48,752 nt of DNA from an uncultured Gammaproteobacteria bacterium. GTDB lineage: Bacteria; Pseudomonadota; Gammaproteobacteria; Pseudomonadales; Azotimanducaceae. The notes beneath the pieces were generated by a model. The model had not been told where the DNA came from, made no database searches, and was given only the letters and a program-made list of their open reading frames with translations. The stretch covers positions 1-48,752 of the forward strand of contig CAJXBG010000015.1 of assembly GCA_913050215.1 (NCBI GenBank), in the 5' to 3' direction. Position numbers and translations under genes: made by a program. This document shows positions 37,430-48,622 of this stretch, in pieces (position 1 is the stretch's first letter; each line of letters opens with the position of its first letter).

Positions 37430-37447
37430 TTTTCTGCTCCGTTCGAC

Positions 37448-38788
37448 CTACTGTCGTCCAAAATTCTGCAAGTTAGATTTTTTCATCAGTGACTCGTACT
37501 GATGCGACATCAGATGAGTTTGTACCTGCGACCAAAAATCCATTACTACCACTACCACAATCAATAGCGCCGTTCCGCCCAATTGAAAGGTCACGTTAAA
37601 TTGCACTACCAATAGCTGAGGCAGCAAACATACTGCTGTCATATATAAAGAACCAAACAAAGTCAGCCTGGTCAGAATGCTATCTATGTGTTTCGCCGTC
37701 TGCTCTCCTGGGCGATAACCGGGAATAAAAGCGCCGGATTTTTTCAAGTTATCTGCTACTTCTTTGGGATTAAACATAATCGCCGTATACCAGAAGCAAA
37801 AGAAAATGATCCCGGCTGAAAACAGAATAATATTTAGCGGTTGCCCCGGTGCAATTTGAAGACTCAGATCCTGCAGCCACTCCATACCCGGAGACTGACC
37901 AAACCATTGTCCAATTGACGCCGGAAACAACAATAAACTACTAGCGAAAATCGCAGGAATAACACCAGCCATGTTCACCTTCAGCGGCAAATGACTGGAC
38001 TGCGCCTGATACATTCGCCTTCCCTGCTGCCTACGTGCGTAATTGATTGTAATTCTTCGCTGTCCTCTTTCGACGTAAACAACAAATGCAACAACCGCAA
38101 CCGCCAGCACAGCAATTCCTAACAGACCAAGTATCGCAATCTCGCCCTGACGTGCTTGCTCGAAGGATTGGCCAATTGCACCAGGAAAACCCGACACAAT
38201 ACCTGTAAAAATAATAATCGAGATACCGTTACCGACACCTCGTTCTGTCACCTGTTCGCCGAGCCACATAAGAAACATCGACCCGGTGACCAGCGTAGTT
38301 ACCGCAACAAAGTGAAATGCAATAGTACCGCTGTAAGCCAACCCTTGAGAGGCTAGTCCACTGCTCATCGCAAAACCCTGAACCGTCGCTAAGATCAAAG
38401 TCCCCCAACGGGTGTACTGTGAAATTTTGCGCCGACCAGACTCACCTTCTTTGCGCAATTGTTGAAGCGATGGTGTAGTGGCTACCAACAATTGCGTAAT
38501 AATAGATGCCGAGATGTAGGGCATAATGCCTAGCGCAAAGATGCTCATGCGCTCTAATGCCCCACCACCAAACATGTTCACCAGGTCTAGGATGCCGCCC
38601 TGATTTTGTTCGAACAGCGACGCCAGCCTTTCTGGATCAATACCTGGAATTGGGATGTGTCCGCCAATCCGGTATACCACCATCGCCATGAGGACATACA
38701 TCAGCCTCTGACGAAGTTCTGTTAAACCGCCACCAACACCTGCGCCCGCGGCTTCAGATTTTGATTTTTGTGCTGGAGACTTAGCCAT
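37448..38788 (-). CDS. secY: protein translocase subunit SecY
   Basis: Channel subunit of the Sec translocon. The 446-residue product has ten membrane segments, [13 protein letters not shown] in the plug region and [30 protein letters not shown]. The N-terminal 25 residues form a polar alanine/glycine-rich extension slightly longer than in E. coli. Last-but-one gene of the spc block. Confidence 0.97.
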   Translation of the reverse strand: MAKSPAQKSKSEAAGAGVGGGLTELRQRLMYVLMAMVVYRIGGHIPIPGIDPERLASLFEQNQGGILDLVNMFGGGALERMSIFALGIMPYISASIITQLLVATTPSLQQLRKEGESGRRKISQYTRWGTLILATVQGFAMSSGLASQGLAYSGTIAFHFVAVTTLVTGSMFLMWLGEQVTERGVGNGISIIIFTGIVSGFPGAIGQSFEQARQGEIAILGLLGIAVLAVAVVAFVVYVERGQRRITINYARRQQGRRMYQAQSSHLPLKVNMAGVIPAIFASSLLLFPASIGQWFGQSPGMEWLQDLSLQIAPGQPLNIILFSAGIIFFCFWYTAIMFNPKEVADNLKKSGAFIPGYRPGEQTAKHIDSILTRLTLFGSLYMTAVCLLPQLLVVQFNVTFQLGGTALLIVVVVVMDFWSQVQTHLMSHQYESLMKKSNLQNFGRQ

Positions 38789-38798
38789 GTATCGCTAC

Positions 38799-39233
38799 TT
38801 ACTCTTCTATCTTTCCGCCTGCAGCTTCAATAGCCGCACGCGCACCTTTAGTAACACCGATACCTTTGACGGTAACCGCTTTACTGATTTCACCAGACAA
38901 CATCACTTTCGCGCGCTGTATGCTTTCTTTAATAATGTCGGCATCTTTCAGCGCCTGCACATCTATCACGTCTGCTTCTACTTTAGCGAGCTCTGAGAGT
39001 GTTACTTCTGCTGTGATTCTGGCTTTTGCCGAGTTAAAACCAAATTTCGGCAATCTCATTTGCAGTGGCTGCTGACCGCCTTCAAAACCGGGCCGAATAC
39101 CGCCACCCGTTCTGGACTTTTGTCCTTTGTGACCTCGGCCGGCGGTTTTTCCTAACCCACTACCAATGCCCCGACCGACTCGTTTTGCGGCAGACTTACT
39201 ACCCGCCGCCGGCTTTAATGTATTCAATCGCAT
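38799..39233 (-). CDS. rplO: 50S ribosomal protein L15
   Basis: From the ATG at 39233 the product has 144 residues, exactly as in E. coli, starting [22 protein letters not shown] and ending [18 protein letters not shown]. An upstream in-frame start at 39260 would overlap rpmD and is rejected. L15 enters late in 50S assembly. Confidence 0.97.
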   Translation of the reverse strand: MRLNTLKPAAGSKSAAKRVGRGIGSGLGKTAGRGHKGQKSRTGGGIRPGFEGGQQPLQMRLPKFGFNSAKARITAEVTLSELAKVEADVIDVQALKDADIIKESIQRAKVMLSGEISKAVTVKGIGVTKGARAAIEAAGGKIEE

Positions 39234-39243
39234 GCTAAGACTC

Positions 39244-39432
39244 CTACTCGCCTTCAACACTTACCATGTAAGAGACTTTGTTGATCATGCCTCTTACAGC
39301 AGGTGTATCTATTACTTCCACGCAGTGCCGAACTCTTTTGAGCCCGAGACCCGCGACACATGCCTTATGACTTTTAAGGCGTCCTATTGTGCTTTTGGTC
39401 TGTGTGACCTTAATTTTCTTTTCTTTTGCCAT
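39244..39432 (-). CDS. rpmD: 50S ribosomal protein L30
   Basis: 62 residues with the L30 core [24 protein letters not shown] and [24 protein letters not shown]. coli L30 is 59 residues. It is 7 nt from rpsE and 10 nt from rplO. Confidence 0.96.
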   Translation of the reverse strand: MAKEKKIKVTQTKSTIGRLKSHKACVAGLGLKRVRHCVEVIDTPAVRGMINKVSYMVSVEGE

Positions 39433-39439
39433 TTGCTTG

Positions 39440-39943
39440 CTAGCCCATCATCTCTTCAAGTGATATGCCACGCTTATCCGCAACACTCTCTGGAGAACGC
39501 ATATCCTGAAGCCCCTTAAAAGTGGCCCGAATAACATTCACTGGATTCGTAGATCCGTAGCACTTGGCGAGTACATTTTGAACACCTGCTACTTCCAACA
39601 CGGCACGCATTGTCTTACCAGCAATAATACCGGTACCTTCTGAGGCCGGTTGCATGAAGACTTGTGACGCACCGTGTCGTGCTGTCATCGCGTATTGAAT
39701 CGTTGTGCCATCAAGATCAATCTGGATCATGTTATGACGCGCGGATTCCATTGCCTTTTGTATCGCCAAAGGTACTTCTCTCGCTTTACCTCTACCAAAG
39801 CCAACCCGGCCATTGCCATCGCCAACTACTGTCAGAGCAGTAAAACCGAATATGCGGCCACCTTTAACAACTTTGGCTACTCGGTTTACCTGTACCAGTT
39901 TTTCCTGGATACCTTCTTCGTTATCTTGGTCGTGAAACGCCAT
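39440..39943 (-). CDS. rpsE: 30S ribosomal protein S5
   Basis: 167 residues, as in E. coli. The double-stranded RNA-binding-like domain ([37 protein letters not shown]) and [22 protein letters not shown] are present. S5 influences decoding accuracy. It follows rplR by 18 nt. Confidence 0.97.
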   Translation of the reverse strand: MAFHDQDNEEGIQEKLVQVNRVAKVVKGGRIFGFTALTVVGDGNGRVGFGRGKAREVPLAIQKAMESARHNMIQIDLDGTTIQYAMTARHGASQVFMQPASEGTGIIAGKTMRAVLEVAGVQNVLAKCYGSTNPVNVIRATFKGLQDMRSPESVADKRGISLEEMMG

Positions 39944-39961
39944 TATAAATCCTCTAAACTG

Positions 39962-40312
39962 CTAGAACTGCAAACCACCTTCGCGGGCTGCTTCTGCTAA
40001 CGCTTTTACTCTACCGTGGTACTTATAGCCCGACCGATCAAAAGCAACTTTCTCGATGCCTGCTGCTTTCGCACGTTCAGCGATCAACTTGCCTACTTCG
40101 CCCGCACTACTTACATTACCGGTCGCCCCGTCACGCATAGACTTATCCAAAGTGGATGCCGATGCCTGAATCAGATCACCATTTGGTGAAATAACCTGCG
40201 CGTATATATGACGAGGTGATCTGTATACACATAGTCTGGAAACCTCCAGCTTTTGCATATGCTTCCTGCTTCGTCTTGCTCTTCTTAGTCGAGCGTCATT
40301 CTTCTTGCTCAT
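39962..40312 (-). CDS. rplR: 50S ribosomal protein L18
   Basis: 116 residues with the 5S rRNA-binding fold: [56 protein letters not shown]. One residue shorter than E. coli. Confidence 0.97.
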   Translation of the reverse strand: MSKKNDARLRRARRSRKHMQKLEVSRLCVYRSPRHIYAQVISPNGDLIQASASTLDKSMRDGATGNVSSAGEVGKLIAERAKAAGIEKVAFDRSGYKYHGRVKALAEAAREGGLQF

Positions 40313-40389
40313 AATATCCTCTAATTAAGTCGGCTCCGCTTGAGTCGCCTCAATGTTTTACGGTTAGAAACGACTAACCATCCTAACCA

Positions 40390-40923
40390 CTATTTCTTCT
40401 TGGCTTCCTTACGCTTGACGTACTCGTCAACATAACGAACACCCTTGCCTTTGTAAGGTTCTGGTGGTCGATAGGCTCTGATATCAGCTGCAACCTGTCC
40501 AACCAATCTTTTGTCGATACCTCTGACAATCACTTGAGTCTGCGACGGCGTTTCAATTTCAATGCCTTCTGGCACCTCGTAAACAACCGGGTGAGAGAAT
40601 CCAAGGCTGAGGTTTAGCTTCTTCCCTTGTGCCTGCGCTCTGTAACCAACACCGATGAGCTGGAGCTCTTTTTGAAAACCAGTAGTCACACCTGTAACCA
40701 TATTGGATACCAGTGCTCTGAATGTGCCAGCCAAGGCGCCCGACTGTTTACTACTCTTAGTCGCAGCCAGTTTCATCTGACCGTCTTCGTGTTTCAATTC
40801 CACTAATTCGTGGATGGTCAGCGAAAGATTTCCTTTGCTACCTTTTACACTCAACTCTTTGTCATTCAGCGTAATCTCAACACCTTCTGGTACTGAAACC
40901 GGACTGTTTGCTATTCGTGACAT
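40390..40923 (-). CDS. rplF: 50S ribosomal protein L6
   Basis: 177 residues from the ATG at 40923, the E. coli length: [16 protein letters not shown] at the start, [14 protein letters not shown], and [14 protein letters not shown] near the end. A longer in-frame reading from 40968 adds 15 residues without family support; the codon at 40923 has AAGG upstream but at wide spacing. 95 nt separate it from rpsH. Confidence 0.95.
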   Translation of the reverse strand: MSRIANSPVSVPEGVEITLNDKELSVKGSKGNLSLTIHELVELKHEDGQMKLAATKSSKQSGALAGTFRALVSNMVTGVTTGFQKELQLIGVGYRAQAQGKKLNLSLGFSHPVVYEVPEGIEIETPSQTQVIVRGIDKRLVGQVAADIRAYRPPEPYKGKGVRYVDEYVKRKEAKKK

Positions 40924-41018
40924 ATCAATTTCAACCTTACGTGACCCATTATTGTCGCGGGTCTTCAAATAATCTTGTGCTACAAACTGAACTCTTTAAT
41001 CTAAACAGTAAAACAGCT

Positions 41019-41411
41019 CTAAAAAACTGAGCAAAGCAGTTCGCCGCCAACACCTGCAGCCCTTGCTGCACGATCCGTCATCAAACCTTTGTTAGTAGAC
41101 AAAATGATGATGCCCAGACCGCTTCGGACCGAGGGTATTTCATCTTTGCCTTTGTACTGCCTCAAACCAGGTCGACTCAATCGCTTGATCTCCTCGATGA
41201 CGGGTCTGCCTTCGTGGTACTTCAATTCAATTGAGAGCGTTCGCTTTACTGCATCGTCAACACTGAAGTCATTGATGTAGCCTTCTTGTTTCAGCACTTC
41301 TGCGATCGCCAACTTGGTGCCCGAGTAGGGCATGTCTACAGATTCGATTTTCGCTGTTTGTGCGTTTCGAACCCGGGTCAACATATCCGATAAAGGATCT
41401 TGCATTGTCAT
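41019..41411 (-). CDS. rpsH: 30S ribosomal protein S8
   Basis: 130 residues, as in E. coli: [18 protein letters not shown] and [39 protein letters not shown]8 is the translational repressor of the spc operon in E. coli, acting at the rplE start; whether such a site exists at the rplX/rplE junction here was not resolved. Confidence 0.97.
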   Translation of the reverse strand: MTMQDPLSDMLTRVRNAQTAKIESVDMPYSGTKLAIAEVLKQEGYINDFSVDDAVKRTLSIELKYHEGRPVIEEIKRLSRPGLRQYKGKDEIPSVRSGLGIIILSTNKGLMTDRAARAAGVGGELLCSVF

Positions 41412-41429
41412 AATATCAAACCTTCCTGC

Positions 41430-41735
41430 TTACCAGCTGGACTTCACGAGGCCAGGCACGTCACCGCGCATAGCTGCTTCTCTTAATTTTGTGCGAGAGA
41501 GACCAAACCTTCGGTAAACCGCGTGCGGTCTGCCGGTCAAACTGCATCTTCGCATTTGACGTACCGGGCTCGCGTCACGGGGTTGTGCCTGCAATTTCAA
41601 TTGCGCGTCCCATCGGTCATCATCTGACGCGTTAACGTCAGCAATTATCGCTTTTAGTGCTGCTCGCTTTGCCGCATATTTCTCGACAACCTTTGCGCGC
41701 TTCTTCTCGCGATTAATCATTGATTGTTTAGCCAT
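41430..41735 (-). CDS. rpsN: 30S ribosomal protein S14
   Basis: 101 residues, the long zinc-free type: [28 protein letters not shown] and [37 protein letters not shown]. Only one cysteine, so no zinc ribbon. Confidence 0.97.
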   Translation of the reverse strand: MAKQSMINREKKRAKVVEKYAAKRAALKAIIADVNASDDDRWDAQLKLQAQPRDASPVRQMRRCSLTGRPHAVYRRFGLSRTKLREAAMRGDVPGLVKSSW

Positions 41736-41777
41736 ACCTTCTCTTCTCTGTTAGGTCTCTTTTAGCGCTTTATTGCT

Positions 41778-42323
41778 TTAACCAGCGTTTCTGAAAGGGA
41801 AGTTAAAGGCTCTCAATAGCGCCCGACCCTGATCATCAGTTTTTGCTGTTGTTACAATACTGATATCCATACCACGTATTTTATCAATCTTGTCATAATT
41901 AATTTCTGGGAAAACGATCTGTTCAGTCAGCCCCATCGCAAAATTACCGCGCCCATCAAACGATTTAGGGCTGATACCTCTAAAGTCTCTTTGACGAGGA
42001 ATTGAGATGTTGATTAGACGATCGAGGAACTCGTACATTCGCGCCTTTCTCAAAGTCACCTTGCAACCAATGGGATAATCTTCCCGCACCTTGAAACCAG
42101 CGATTGATTTCCGGGCAACATTGATCACAGCTTTTTGACCCGCGATAGCTTCCATGTCAGCTACGGCACTGTCTAACTGCTTTCGGTCACCAATTGCTTC
42201 ACCCACACCCATGTTGAGTGTGATCTTAGTGATGCGTGGTATCTCCATGACATTATCAAGGCCAAGCTCTTCTTTGAGCTTGTCTTTCAATTCATTTTCG
42301 TAAACTGCTTTTAGGTCTGCCAT
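41778..42323 (-). CDS. rplE: 50S ribosomal protein L5
   Basis: 181 residues with the 5S rRNA-binding fold: [50 protein letters not shown] and [19 protein letters not shown]. coli has 179. Confidence 0.97.
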   Translation of the reverse strand: MADLKAVYENELKDKLKEELGLDNVMEIPRITKITLNMGVGEAIGDRKQLDSAVADMEAIAGQKAVINVARKSIAGFKVREDYPIGCKVTLRKARMYEFLDRLINISIPRQRDFRGISPKSFDGRGNFAMGLTEQIVFPEINYDKIDKIRGMDISIVTTAKTDDQGRALLRAFNFPFRNAG

Positions 42324-42363
42324 CTTTACTTAACCAACTGGCCCTCTCGGATACCAATTTCCT

Positions 42364-42678
42364 CTAGTCTATTTCTTCACCGGTGGATTTGAAGACACGC
42401 ACTTTCTTGCCATCGTCTAAAGTCTTAAAGCCAACACGATCAGCTTTGTTTGTATTATTGTTGTAGATTGCAATATTTGAAGCCTGAATAGGCGCTTCTT
42501 TTTCAATGATTCCTCCGGGTTGACCCGCCTGAGGATTACCCTTCGTGTGACGCTTAACCATGTTTACACCAGAAACGTATAAACGACCGTCATCACGTAA
42601 GCGGGTCACTGAACCTCGCTTGCCCTTGTCTCGTCCAGTAAGAACGATAACTTCATCATCTCTTTTAATTTTTTGCAT
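42364..42678 (-). CDS. rplX: 50S ribosomal protein L24
   Basis: 104 residues, as in E. coli. KOW motif [19 protein letters not shown] at the N-terminus and [11 protein letters not shown]. One of the two assembly initiators of the 50S subunit. Confidence 0.97.
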   Translation of the reverse strand: MQKIKRDDEVIVLTGRDKGKRGSVTRLRDDGRLYVSGVNMVKRHTKGNPQAGQPGGIIEKEAPIQASNIAIYNNNTNKADRVGFKTLDDGKKVRVFKSTGEEID

Positions 42679-42706
42679 TGTTCTTACCTTAACCTAACGC
42701 TTTGTC

Positions 42707-42744
42707 CAAACTCGAACTTCTATTTCAAACTCGAACTTCTATTA
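42707..42744. repeat. 19-bp tandem duplication at the rplN stop codon
   Basis: CAAACTCGAACTTCTATTT (42707-42725) is followed directly by CAAACTCGAACTTCTATTA (42726-42744), differing only in the last base. The second copy (first on the minus strand) contains the rplN TAA at 42742-42744. It fills most of the 63-nt rplN-rplX gap. Confidence 0.9.
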
Positions 42745-43110
42745 AAGTACTTCCGGCGCCAGAGAAACGATTCTCATAAACTTGTCGTTTCTCAGCTCTC
42801 TAGTCACTGGCCCAAAGATACGCGTTCCAATTGGTTGCTTCTGAGCATTCAACAACACGGCAGCATTACCATCAAAACGTATCAGGGAACCATCTGGTCT
42901 TCTTACACCCTTGCGAGTTCTGACCACAACAGCGTCGAGCACCTGGCCCTTCTTGACCCGGCCTCTTGGAATCGCTTCCTTGACAGTGACCTTAATAATG
43001 TCGCCCACTCCAGCGTATCGACGCTTGGAACCGCCAAGCACCTTGATGCACATTACGCGCCGTGCACCACTGTTATCTGCGATATCCAAATAAGTTTGCG
43101 TCTGAATCAT
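42742..43110 (-). CDS. rplN: 50S ribosomal protein L14
   Basis: 122 residues: [37 protein letters not shown] and ERSQ-free core [31 protein letters not shown]. Binding site for RsfS, also encoded in the window. First gene of the spc block; the Shine-Dalgarno GGAG lies 7 bases upstream of the ATG. Confidence 0.97.
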   Translation of the reverse strand: MIQTQTYLDIADNSGARRVMCIKVLGGSKRRYAGVGDIIKVTVKEAIPRGRVKKGQVLDAVVVRTRKGVRRPDGSLIRFDGNAAVLLNAQKQPIGTRIFGPVTRELRNDKFMRIVSLAPEVL

Positions 43111-43164
43111 GTCTTACTCCGCCTGTCCTTCGACTATTACTGAAACATCTCAGCAACAGGTTCT

Positions 43165-43428
43165 TTAAATAATCGTTGCTTTACGATCTACGGTACTCAA
43201 CTTCCAAGTTTTCGTTTTCGAAATGGGTCGAGTTTCTTCTATTGTTACAAGATCGCCTTCCTGACACTGGTTATCCGGGTCATGCGCGTGGATCTTGTTT
43301 GAGCGTTTTATATACTTGCCATACAGCGGGTGCTTAACCCGACGCTCAACCATCACAGTGATTGTCTTGTCCATCTTATTGCTGACGACAGTACCACTGG
43401 CGGTTCTTGCTAAGTTTGAATCACTCAT
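43165..43428 (-). CDS. rpsQ: 30S ribosomal protein S17
   Basis: 87 residues with the OB-fold core [35 protein letters not shown]. Its ATG overlaps the rpmC TGA by 4 bases. Last gene of the S10 block; 54 nt before rplN. Confidence 0.97.
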   Translation of the reverse strand: MSDSNLARTASGTVVSNKMDKTITVMVERRVKHPLYGKYIKRSNKIHAHDPDNQCQEGDLVTIEETRPISKTKTWKLSTVDRKATII

Positions 43429-43622
43429 TCACTTATCCTGTTTTTCTCAGCTATCACAGTCTTTACTCTCGCAATGTCTCTTGAGACACCCTTTAACAAA
43501 TGCGATTGACCCAATTGGCCCGTCGAATGTTGCATACGATAAGTGAACTGATCTTTCAGTAATGCCACAAGGCTTTGCTGCAGATCGTCGACTGACTTTT
43601 CTCTTAGTTCTGATGCTTTCAT
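43425..43622 (-). CDS. rpmC: 50S ribosomal protein L29
   Basis: 65 residues of helical hairpin: [26 protein letters not shown] and [20 protein letters not shown]. At the tunnel exit in the large subunit. Overlaps rpsQ by 4 nt. Confidence 0.96.
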   Translation of the reverse strand: MKASELREKSVDDLQQSLVALLKDQFTYRMQHSTGQLGQSHLLKGVSRDIARVKTVIAEKNRISE

Positions 43623-43673
43623 ATTTCTTATCCAAAGATACTTAACTAATGGAGGTTGAGTATCCTAGTTCGA

Positions 43674-44087
43674 TCACATTACCGTTCGTTTAACAAAAGT
43701 TGTTTTGAAAGGAAGCTTTGCTGCGGCGAGTCTGAATGCATCACGTGCAACTTCTTCACTCACACCTTCCATTTCATACAACATTTTTCCTGGTTTGATC
43801 TGGGCTATCCAATATTCAACATTACCCTTACCTTTACCCTGTCGCACTTCCAGAGGCTTTTTGGTAATTGGCTTGTCCGGGAAAACCCTGATCCAAATCT
43901 GCCCACCTCGTTTCACTCGGCGAGTCATTGCCCGACGACCAGCTTCTATCTGACGCGCCGTTAATCGACCGCGCTCCGTTGACTTGAGGCCATATTCCCC
44001 GAAGCTAACTGAGCTGCCGCGATGTGCAAGACCGCGATTACGGCCCTTTTGCATCTTCCTAAATTTTGTTCTTTTTGGTTGTAACAT
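43674..44087 (-). CDS. rplP: 50S ribosomal protein L16
   Basis: 137 residues: [64 protein letters not shown]. Near the peptidyl transferase centre. 20 nt after rpsC. Confidence 0.97.
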   Translation of the reverse strand: MLQPKRTKFRKMQKGRNRGLAHRGSSVSFGEYGLKSTERGRLTARQIEAGRRAMTRRVKRGGQIWIRVFPDKPITKKPLEVRQGKGKGNVEYWIAQIKPGKMLYEMEGVSEEVARDAFRLAAAKLPFKTTFVKRTVM

Positions 44088-44107
44088 GAGTTCTTATCCG
44101 AAAATCT

Positions 44108-44782
44108 CTATCCAAAACTTTGAACGTTAGTTTGCTGTTCAGTGTCTTCACGACCACCTATTACTTCACCTTTGAATATCCACACCTTGACACCAAGTAT
44201 GCCGTAGGTGGTCAATGCTTCAGCTGTCGCGTAGTCAATATCTGCTCTCAATGTATGCAGTGGCACTCGCCCTTCATGGTAATTTTCAGCTCGCGCGATT
44301 TCTGCACCACCAAGTCGGCCGGCTACACGCACCTTGATACCTTCGGCACCCAGACGCATTGCATTTTGCATCACTCGCTTCATCGCTCTTCTGAACTGAA
44401 CTCGACGCTCCAACTGCTGCGCCACATTTTGTGCAACAAGGTAAGCATCCAGCTCAGGCTTTCTGATCTCTTCGATGTTGACGTGCACTGGAACGCCCAT
44501 CATCTTGGTTAATTCACGGCGCAGTCTCTCGACGTCTTCGCCTTTCTTACCGATCACAATGCCAGGACGCGCCGTGTGGATAGTAATTCTTGCTGTTTGA
44601 GCGGGCCGTTCAATTTCAATTCGGCTCACTGACGCTTGCGCTAGTCGCTTCTGAATGTACTCTCGCACGACTAAATCGGTATGTAACTTGTCCGCATATG
44701 CGGGACCGTCCGCATACCAGATCGAAGTATGATCCTTAACAATCCCTAATCGCATTCCTGTGGGATGTACTTTTTGACCCAT
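44108..44782 (-). CDS. rpsC: 30S ribosomal protein S3
   Basis: 224 residues with the KH domain motif [21 protein letters not shown] and the C-terminal domain [14 protein letters not shown]. At the mRNA entry site. Nine residues shorter than E. coli at the C-terminus. Confidence 0.97.
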   Translation of the reverse strand: MGQKVHPTGMRLGIVKDHTSIWYADGPAYADKLHTDLVVREYIQKRLAQASVSRIEIERPAQTARITIHTARPGIVIGKKGEDVERLRRELTKMMGVPVHVNIEEIRKPELDAYLVAQNVAQQLERRVQFRRAMKRVMQNAMRLGAEGIKVRVAGRLGGAEIARAENYHEGRVPLHTLRADIDYATAEALTTYGILGVKVWIFKGEVIGGREDTEQQTNVQSFG

Positions 44783-44815
44783 TTTGGTCTCCTGGTAACC
44801 TGTCTGCGTCTTTAC

Positions 44816-45148
44816 TTACTGATCAGCGACAGCAAGTGTAATGTGGCATGATCGCTTAAGAATTCTGTCTGCTCGCCCTTTTGCGCGAGGCTTAATTCTT
44901 TTCATTGTCATACCTTCGTCAACATAAATGGTCGCAACTGACAATTCGTCTACGTCTGCGCCTTCATTATGCTCTGCATTGGCAATCGCAGACTCAAGCA
45001 GCTTGCGAACCAAATGTGCACCTTTCTTGGTGCTGAAATTCAATATATCCAGCGCTTCACCTACCGATCTGCCGCGGATTTGATCCGCTACCAACCTAGC
45101 TTTTTGTGCTGAAATTCTCGCGCCTTTTAATTTCGCCGCTACTTCCAT
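44816..45148 (-). CDS. rplV: 50S ribosomal protein L22
   Basis: 110 residues, as in E. coli. [22 protein letters not shown] and the extended tunnel loop [23 protein letters not shown], the segment that lines the exit tunnel. Confidence 0.97.
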   Translation of the reverse strand: MEVAAKLKGARISAQKARLVADQIRGRSVGEALDILNFSTKKGAHLVRKLLESAIANAEHNEGADVDELSVATIYVDEGMTMKRIKPRAKGRADRILKRSCHITLAVADQ

Positions 45149-45171
45149 CGTAAATCCCCTACCCTGCCAGC

Positions 45172-45447
45172 TTATCGGCGGGCTTTCTTATCTGCGGCGT
45201 GACCGCGGAAAGTACGTGTTAATGCAAATTCGCCCAACTTGTGACCAACCATGTCCTCAGTAACGAATACGGGAATATGTTGTCTGCCGTTGTGTACCTG
45301 GATTGTCAAACCAACAAAATCAGGTGTGATCATCGAACGTCGAGACCAAGTTTTGATAGGTCGCTTATCGTTTGACTCAACTGACTTTTGCACTTTCTGC
45401 ACTAGGTGCAAATCTACAAAAGGGCCTTTCTTAAGACTACGTGGCAC
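45172..45447 (-). CDS. rpsS: 30S ribosomal protein S19
   Basis: 91 residues: [47 protein letters not shown]. The start codon is GTG at 45447. Head protein contacting S13. Confidence 0.97.
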   Translation of the reverse strand: MPRSLKKGPFVDLHLVQKVQKSVESNDKRPIKTWSRRSMITPDFVGLTIQVHNGRQHIPVFVTEDMVGHKLGEFALTRTFRGHAADKKARR

Positions 45448-45457
45448 TAGCTATCTC

Positions 45458-46288
45458 CTAACGATTTGAACGTCTACGACGCACAATCATCTTGTCTGTT
45501 CGTTTGTTCTTTCTGGTCTTGTATCCCTTTGTAGGCATACCCCATGGACTTACTGGATGACGACCACCAGAAGTCTTACCTTCACCACCACCATGCGGGT
45601 GATCAACCGGGTTCATGACAACACCACGAACCGTTGGGCGAACACCTCTCCAACGCTTGGCACCAGCTTTGCCTAACGAGCGCAAATTGTGTTCAGAATT
45701 ACTCACTTCGCCTAGCGTTCCGCGACAATCGGCAAGTACTTTTCTCATCTCACCTGATCGCAGTCGTAACGTGACGTAAGGACCTTCCTTCGCTACCAAC
45801 TGACAGGAGGTGCCAGCACTTCGTATGAGCTGAGCGCCTTTCCCGGGCTTAAGCTCGATACAATGAATCACACTACCCATTGGAATGTTACGCAATGGCA
45901 TGCTGTTGCCTGCACGGATAGGTGCGTCTGTACCGGATTGTATGGTGTCACCGACTGATACATTACGTGGCGCAATGATATATCTTCTTTCACCGTCGGC
46001 ATATTTAAGGAGGGCGATGTTTGCTGTTCTGTTTGGGTCGTACTCTATTGTTTCAACTGTTGCTTTGATGCCATCTTTGTTGCGCTTAAAGTCAATGACG
46101 CGATACTTTTGTTTATGTCCACCACCTACGTGGCGAGTGGTAATGCGACCATTATTGTTGCGCCCGCCGGACTTGGACTTCTTTTCCAATAGCGGCTTGT
46201 AGGCCTCACCCCGATACAATTCAGGGTTCACGACCTTGACGACGAAACGTCGACCCGGTGATGTTGGTTTAGCTTTTACGACTGGCAT
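45458..46288 (-). CDS. rplB: 50S ribosomal protein L2
   Basis: 276 residues, close to E. coli's 273. [28 protein letters not shown] and the highly conserved [29 protein letters not shown] with the histidine near the peptidyl transferase centre. 62 nt after rplW. Confidence 0.97.
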   Translation of the reverse strand: MPVVKAKPTSPGRRFVVKVVNPELYRGEAYKPLLEKKSKSGGRNNNGRITTRHVGGGHKQKYRVIDFKRNKDGIKATVETIEYDPNRTANIALLKYADGERRYIIAPRNVSVGDTIQSGTDAPIRAGNSMPLRNIPMGSVIHCIELKPGKGAQLIRSAGTSCQLVAKEGPYVTLRLRSGEMRKVLADCRGTLGEVSNSEHNLRSLGKAGAKRWRGVRPTVRGVVMNPVDHPHGGGEGKTSGGRHPVSPWGMPTKGYKTRKNKRTDKMIVRRRRSNR

Positions 46289-46350
46289 TTTATAAACTCG
46301 TTATTCAATCAATTTTTAACATTAACGATCAATCGATCGGTATTAATTAC

Positions 46351-46644
46351 CTAGGCGTCTGCGAAATCGATGTCATGACCTTCAGCCAGACGGACATACG
46401 CCTTCTTCCAGCTGGGCTTGCGACTTGTACCGCGCATATTCCTTTTGACCTTACCTTTTACATTAAGGACAGTGACGTTCTCTACTTTAACGTTATAGAT
46501 CTTTTCAACCGCCTGGCGAATCTCGGGACGCGTTGCATCGGGAGAAACTTTGAGCGTTACCTGATTAGACTCGTCAGCAATGACTGTCGCTTTCTCAGAA
46601 ATGTGAGCGCCTAAAATAACCTTGTACATGCGTTCTTCATTCAC
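46351..46644 (-). CDS. rplW: 50S ribosomal protein L23
   Basis: 97 residues: [44 protein letters not shown]. Docking site for trigger factor and SRP at the tunnel exit. The ATG overlaps the rplD TGA by 4 nt. Confidence 0.97.
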   Translation of the reverse strand: MNEERMYKVILGAHISEKATVIADESNQVTLKVSPDATRPEIRQAVEKIYNVKVENVTVLNVKGKVKRNMRGTSRKPSWKKAYVRLAEGHDIDFADA

Positions 46645-47261
46645 GACAGCAACTCCTCAGCTTTCTTAAGTGCGCCAACAGTAAAAAGCACCTTGTCGAA
46701 ACCAATCAAATTGACGGGGTTGACACCCTGCACATCAATGACATCGATATTTCGAAGATTTCTGGCAGCCAAATATAGATTTTCGTCAACTTCTTCGACG
46801 ACAATCAGTACGTTATCCAACTCCAGCTCTTTAAGTCGCGCTAACACCTGCTTAGTCTTGGGTGCGTCAACTGAGAAGTCTTCGGTGACAATCATACGAT
46901 CCTGCCTGATTAGCTCGGAAAGAATAGACTGCATCGCGCCGCGGTACATTTTACGATTGACCTTTTGACTAAAGTCTTGGGTCTTGTTCGCGAATGTCAC
47001 ACCGCCTCCACGCCAAATCGGGCTTCGAATGGTACCGGCTCTCGCTCGGCCCGTACCCTTTTGACGGAATGGCTTACGACCGCCGCCATTGACTTCTGAG
47101 CGTGTTTTTTGTGCTCGGGTACCCTGACGAGCACCAGCCATGTAGGCGACAACCACCTGATGAACCAACGCCTCATTGTACTGACGTCCGAATGTCGTTT
47201 CAGAAACGTCTACCGCTCGCTCTGAAACACCTTTGCCTGGTTCTGAAATATTGAGATTCAA
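46641..47261 (-). CDS. rplD: 50S ribosomal protein L4
   Basis: 206 residues with the tunnel loop [36 protein letters not shown]. In E. coli L4 also represses its own S10 operon through the leader RNA; the long leader upstream of rpsJ (48237-48470) is the place to look for this. Confidence 0.97.
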   Translation of the reverse strand: MNLNISEPGKGVSERAVDVSETTFGRQYNEALVHQVVVAYMAGARQGTRAQKTRSEVNGGGRKPFRQKGTGRARAGTIRSPIWRGGGVTFANKTQDFSQKVNRKMYRGAMQSILSELIRQDRMIVTEDFSVDAPKTKQVLARLKELELDNVLIVVEEVDENLYLAARNLRNIDVIDVQGVNPVNLIGFDKVLFTVGALKKAEELLS

Positions 47262-47278
47262 GCTTCCAACTCCAATTA

Positions 47279-47914
47279 TTACCGGGCTTTAACGGAAGGC
47301 TTGACGATAACGTCACCACCTTTCGCCCCGGGTACTGCGCCTTTAACTAGCAACAGATTGTTTTCCTGATCGACTCTAACTACTTCAAGCGTTTGAGAAG
47401 TTACCTGCACAGCGCCCATGTGGCCTGCCATCTTCTTACCCTTGAATACGCGACCTGGGCTCTGGCATTGACCAATAGAACCAGGTGCACGGTGTGATAT
47501 TGAGTTACCGTGGGTTGCGTCTTGCATTTGGAAGTTGTAACGCTTAACGACTCCTGCGAACCCCTTACCTTTTGATTGACCCGTAACGTCAATTTTCTGC
47601 CCGACTTCAAAACGATCAACTGAAATCGAGTCGCCTACGGCAAACTCGTCATCTGTCTCACATCTGAATTCACACAAACCGCGGCCAGCTTCCTGCTCTG
47701 ATTTGCTGTAATGTCCTGCAACCGCTTTTGATACCTTCGATGCCTTTATAGAACCGAATGCAACCTGTATCGCTTCATATCCATCGGAGTCAGCGGTCTT
47801 GCGCTGAACTACGCGATTTGGCGTAACTTCAATTACGGTGACTGGGAGTGACGCGCCGTCTTCAGAGAAGACTCGTGTCATACCTTTTTTAACGCCAACT
47901 ATGCCAATAGCCAT
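47279..47914 (-). CDS. rplC: 50S ribosomal protein L3
   Basis: 211 residues from the ATG at 47914, which has GGAG six bases upstream and gives the family N-terminus [20 protein letters not shown]. An upstream in-frame start at 47950 would overlap rpsJ and is rejected. [19 protein letters not shown] includes the glutamine that PrmB methylates in E. coli. Confidence 0.97.
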   Translation of the reverse strand: MAIGIVGVKKGMTRVFSEDGASLPVTVIEVTPNRVVQRKTADSDGYEAIQVAFGSIKASKVSKAVAGHYSKSEQEAGRGLCEFRCETDDEFAVGDSISVDRFEVGQKIDVTGQSKGKGFAGVVKRYNFQMQDATHGNSISHRAPGSIGQCQSPGRVFKGKKMAGHMGAVQVTSQTLEVVRVDQENNLLLVKGAVPGAKGGDVIVKPSVKAR

Positions 47915-47924
47915 GTTCGCTCCC

Positions 47925-48236
47925 TTAAGCCAGGTTAATCTGTACTTCAACGCCCGCAGCCAAGTTGAGCTTGGTCAGCGCGTCCACAGTTTTTTCTGTG
48001 GGCTCTACGATATCGAGCAGACGTTTGTGAGTTCGGATCTCATATTGATCTCGCGCGTCTTTATCGACGTGAGGTGAGATGAGAACGGTAAATTTCTCAA
48101 TTCTTGTTGGTAAGGGAATCGGACCTCGAACCTGCGCACCAGTGCGCTTGGCTGTGTTCACGATTTCCTGAGTCGAGATATCGATAAGGCGATGATCGAA
48201 GGCCTTTAATCGAATTCTAATTCTCTGGTTTTGCAT
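47925..48236 (-). CDS. rpsJ: 30S ribosomal protein S10
   Basis: 103 residues, as in E. coli: [45 protein letters not shown]. Binds NusB in antitermination complexes as well as the 30S head. Shine-Dalgarno GGAG lies ten bases upstream of the ATG. First gene of the S10 operon, 473 nt from tuf. Confidence 0.97.
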   Translation of the reverse strand: MQNQRIRIRLKAFDHRLIDISTQEIVNTAKRTGAQVRGPIPLPTRIEKFTVLISPHVDKDARDQYEIRTHKRLLDIVEPTEKTVDALTKLNLAAGVEVQINLA

Positions 48237-48474
48237 TCAACCCGTCTCCCGGATTTCGGTACCAGTCCTTAACGGACCATAAATAGTCATCGCGTTTTAC
48301 TAGTAAATCACGCTGTTCACTGAAACTTGACGTAAAGAAATGCCCCAAATCTCATTTGAGATATGGTGCATCAGAAAATTTCTGCCTTTACCGAGCTAAC
48401 TCTGTCTTAACCGGCGAATTTGGCAGCCATTGACCTCCTATCGAGGCCCTGTAAGATCAAATTTCAGGCCGCGA

Positions 48475-48503
48475 ATACTATAGACTAGCCACCGCCTTTT
48501 CAA
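48475..48503 (-). promoter_or_regulatory. S10 operon promoter
   Basis: On the minus strand -35 TTGAAA (48498-48503), 17-base spacer and -10 TAGTAT (48475-48480), followed by the GC-rich discriminator TCGCGGCC typical of stringently controlled ribosomal promoters. The upstream flank is A/T-rich like an UP element and has a second weaker box pair, TTGATC-17-TATGAA (48510-48538). Confidence 0.65.
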
Positions 48504-48602
48504 GTGATTTTCATAATTAGTTAGGTTATTTGGATCAAGGAACTGGAATAGTGGCAAACGCTCAACTCTCGCGAAGCATTTGCCGTACAACCCACAGAAA
48601 CT

Positions 48603-48622
48603 CGGGGTAGCGCATTACCCCG
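48603..48622 (-). terminator. stem-loop downstream of tuf
   Basis: CGGGGTA and TACCCCG form a perfect 7-bp stem around a 6-base loop, 88 nt after the tuf stop. Only a short T-run follows, so it may be a weak terminator, an attenuator or an mRNA 3' end. Confidence 0.45.

Noticed and set aside
40924-40968. 15-residue extension of L6
   Set aside because: No support in the family; ATG at 40923 gives the standard 177 residues.
43111-43164. spc promoter between rpsQ and rplN
   Set aside because: TTGCTG and TAATAG are present but only 11 bases apart, and no other box pair fits.
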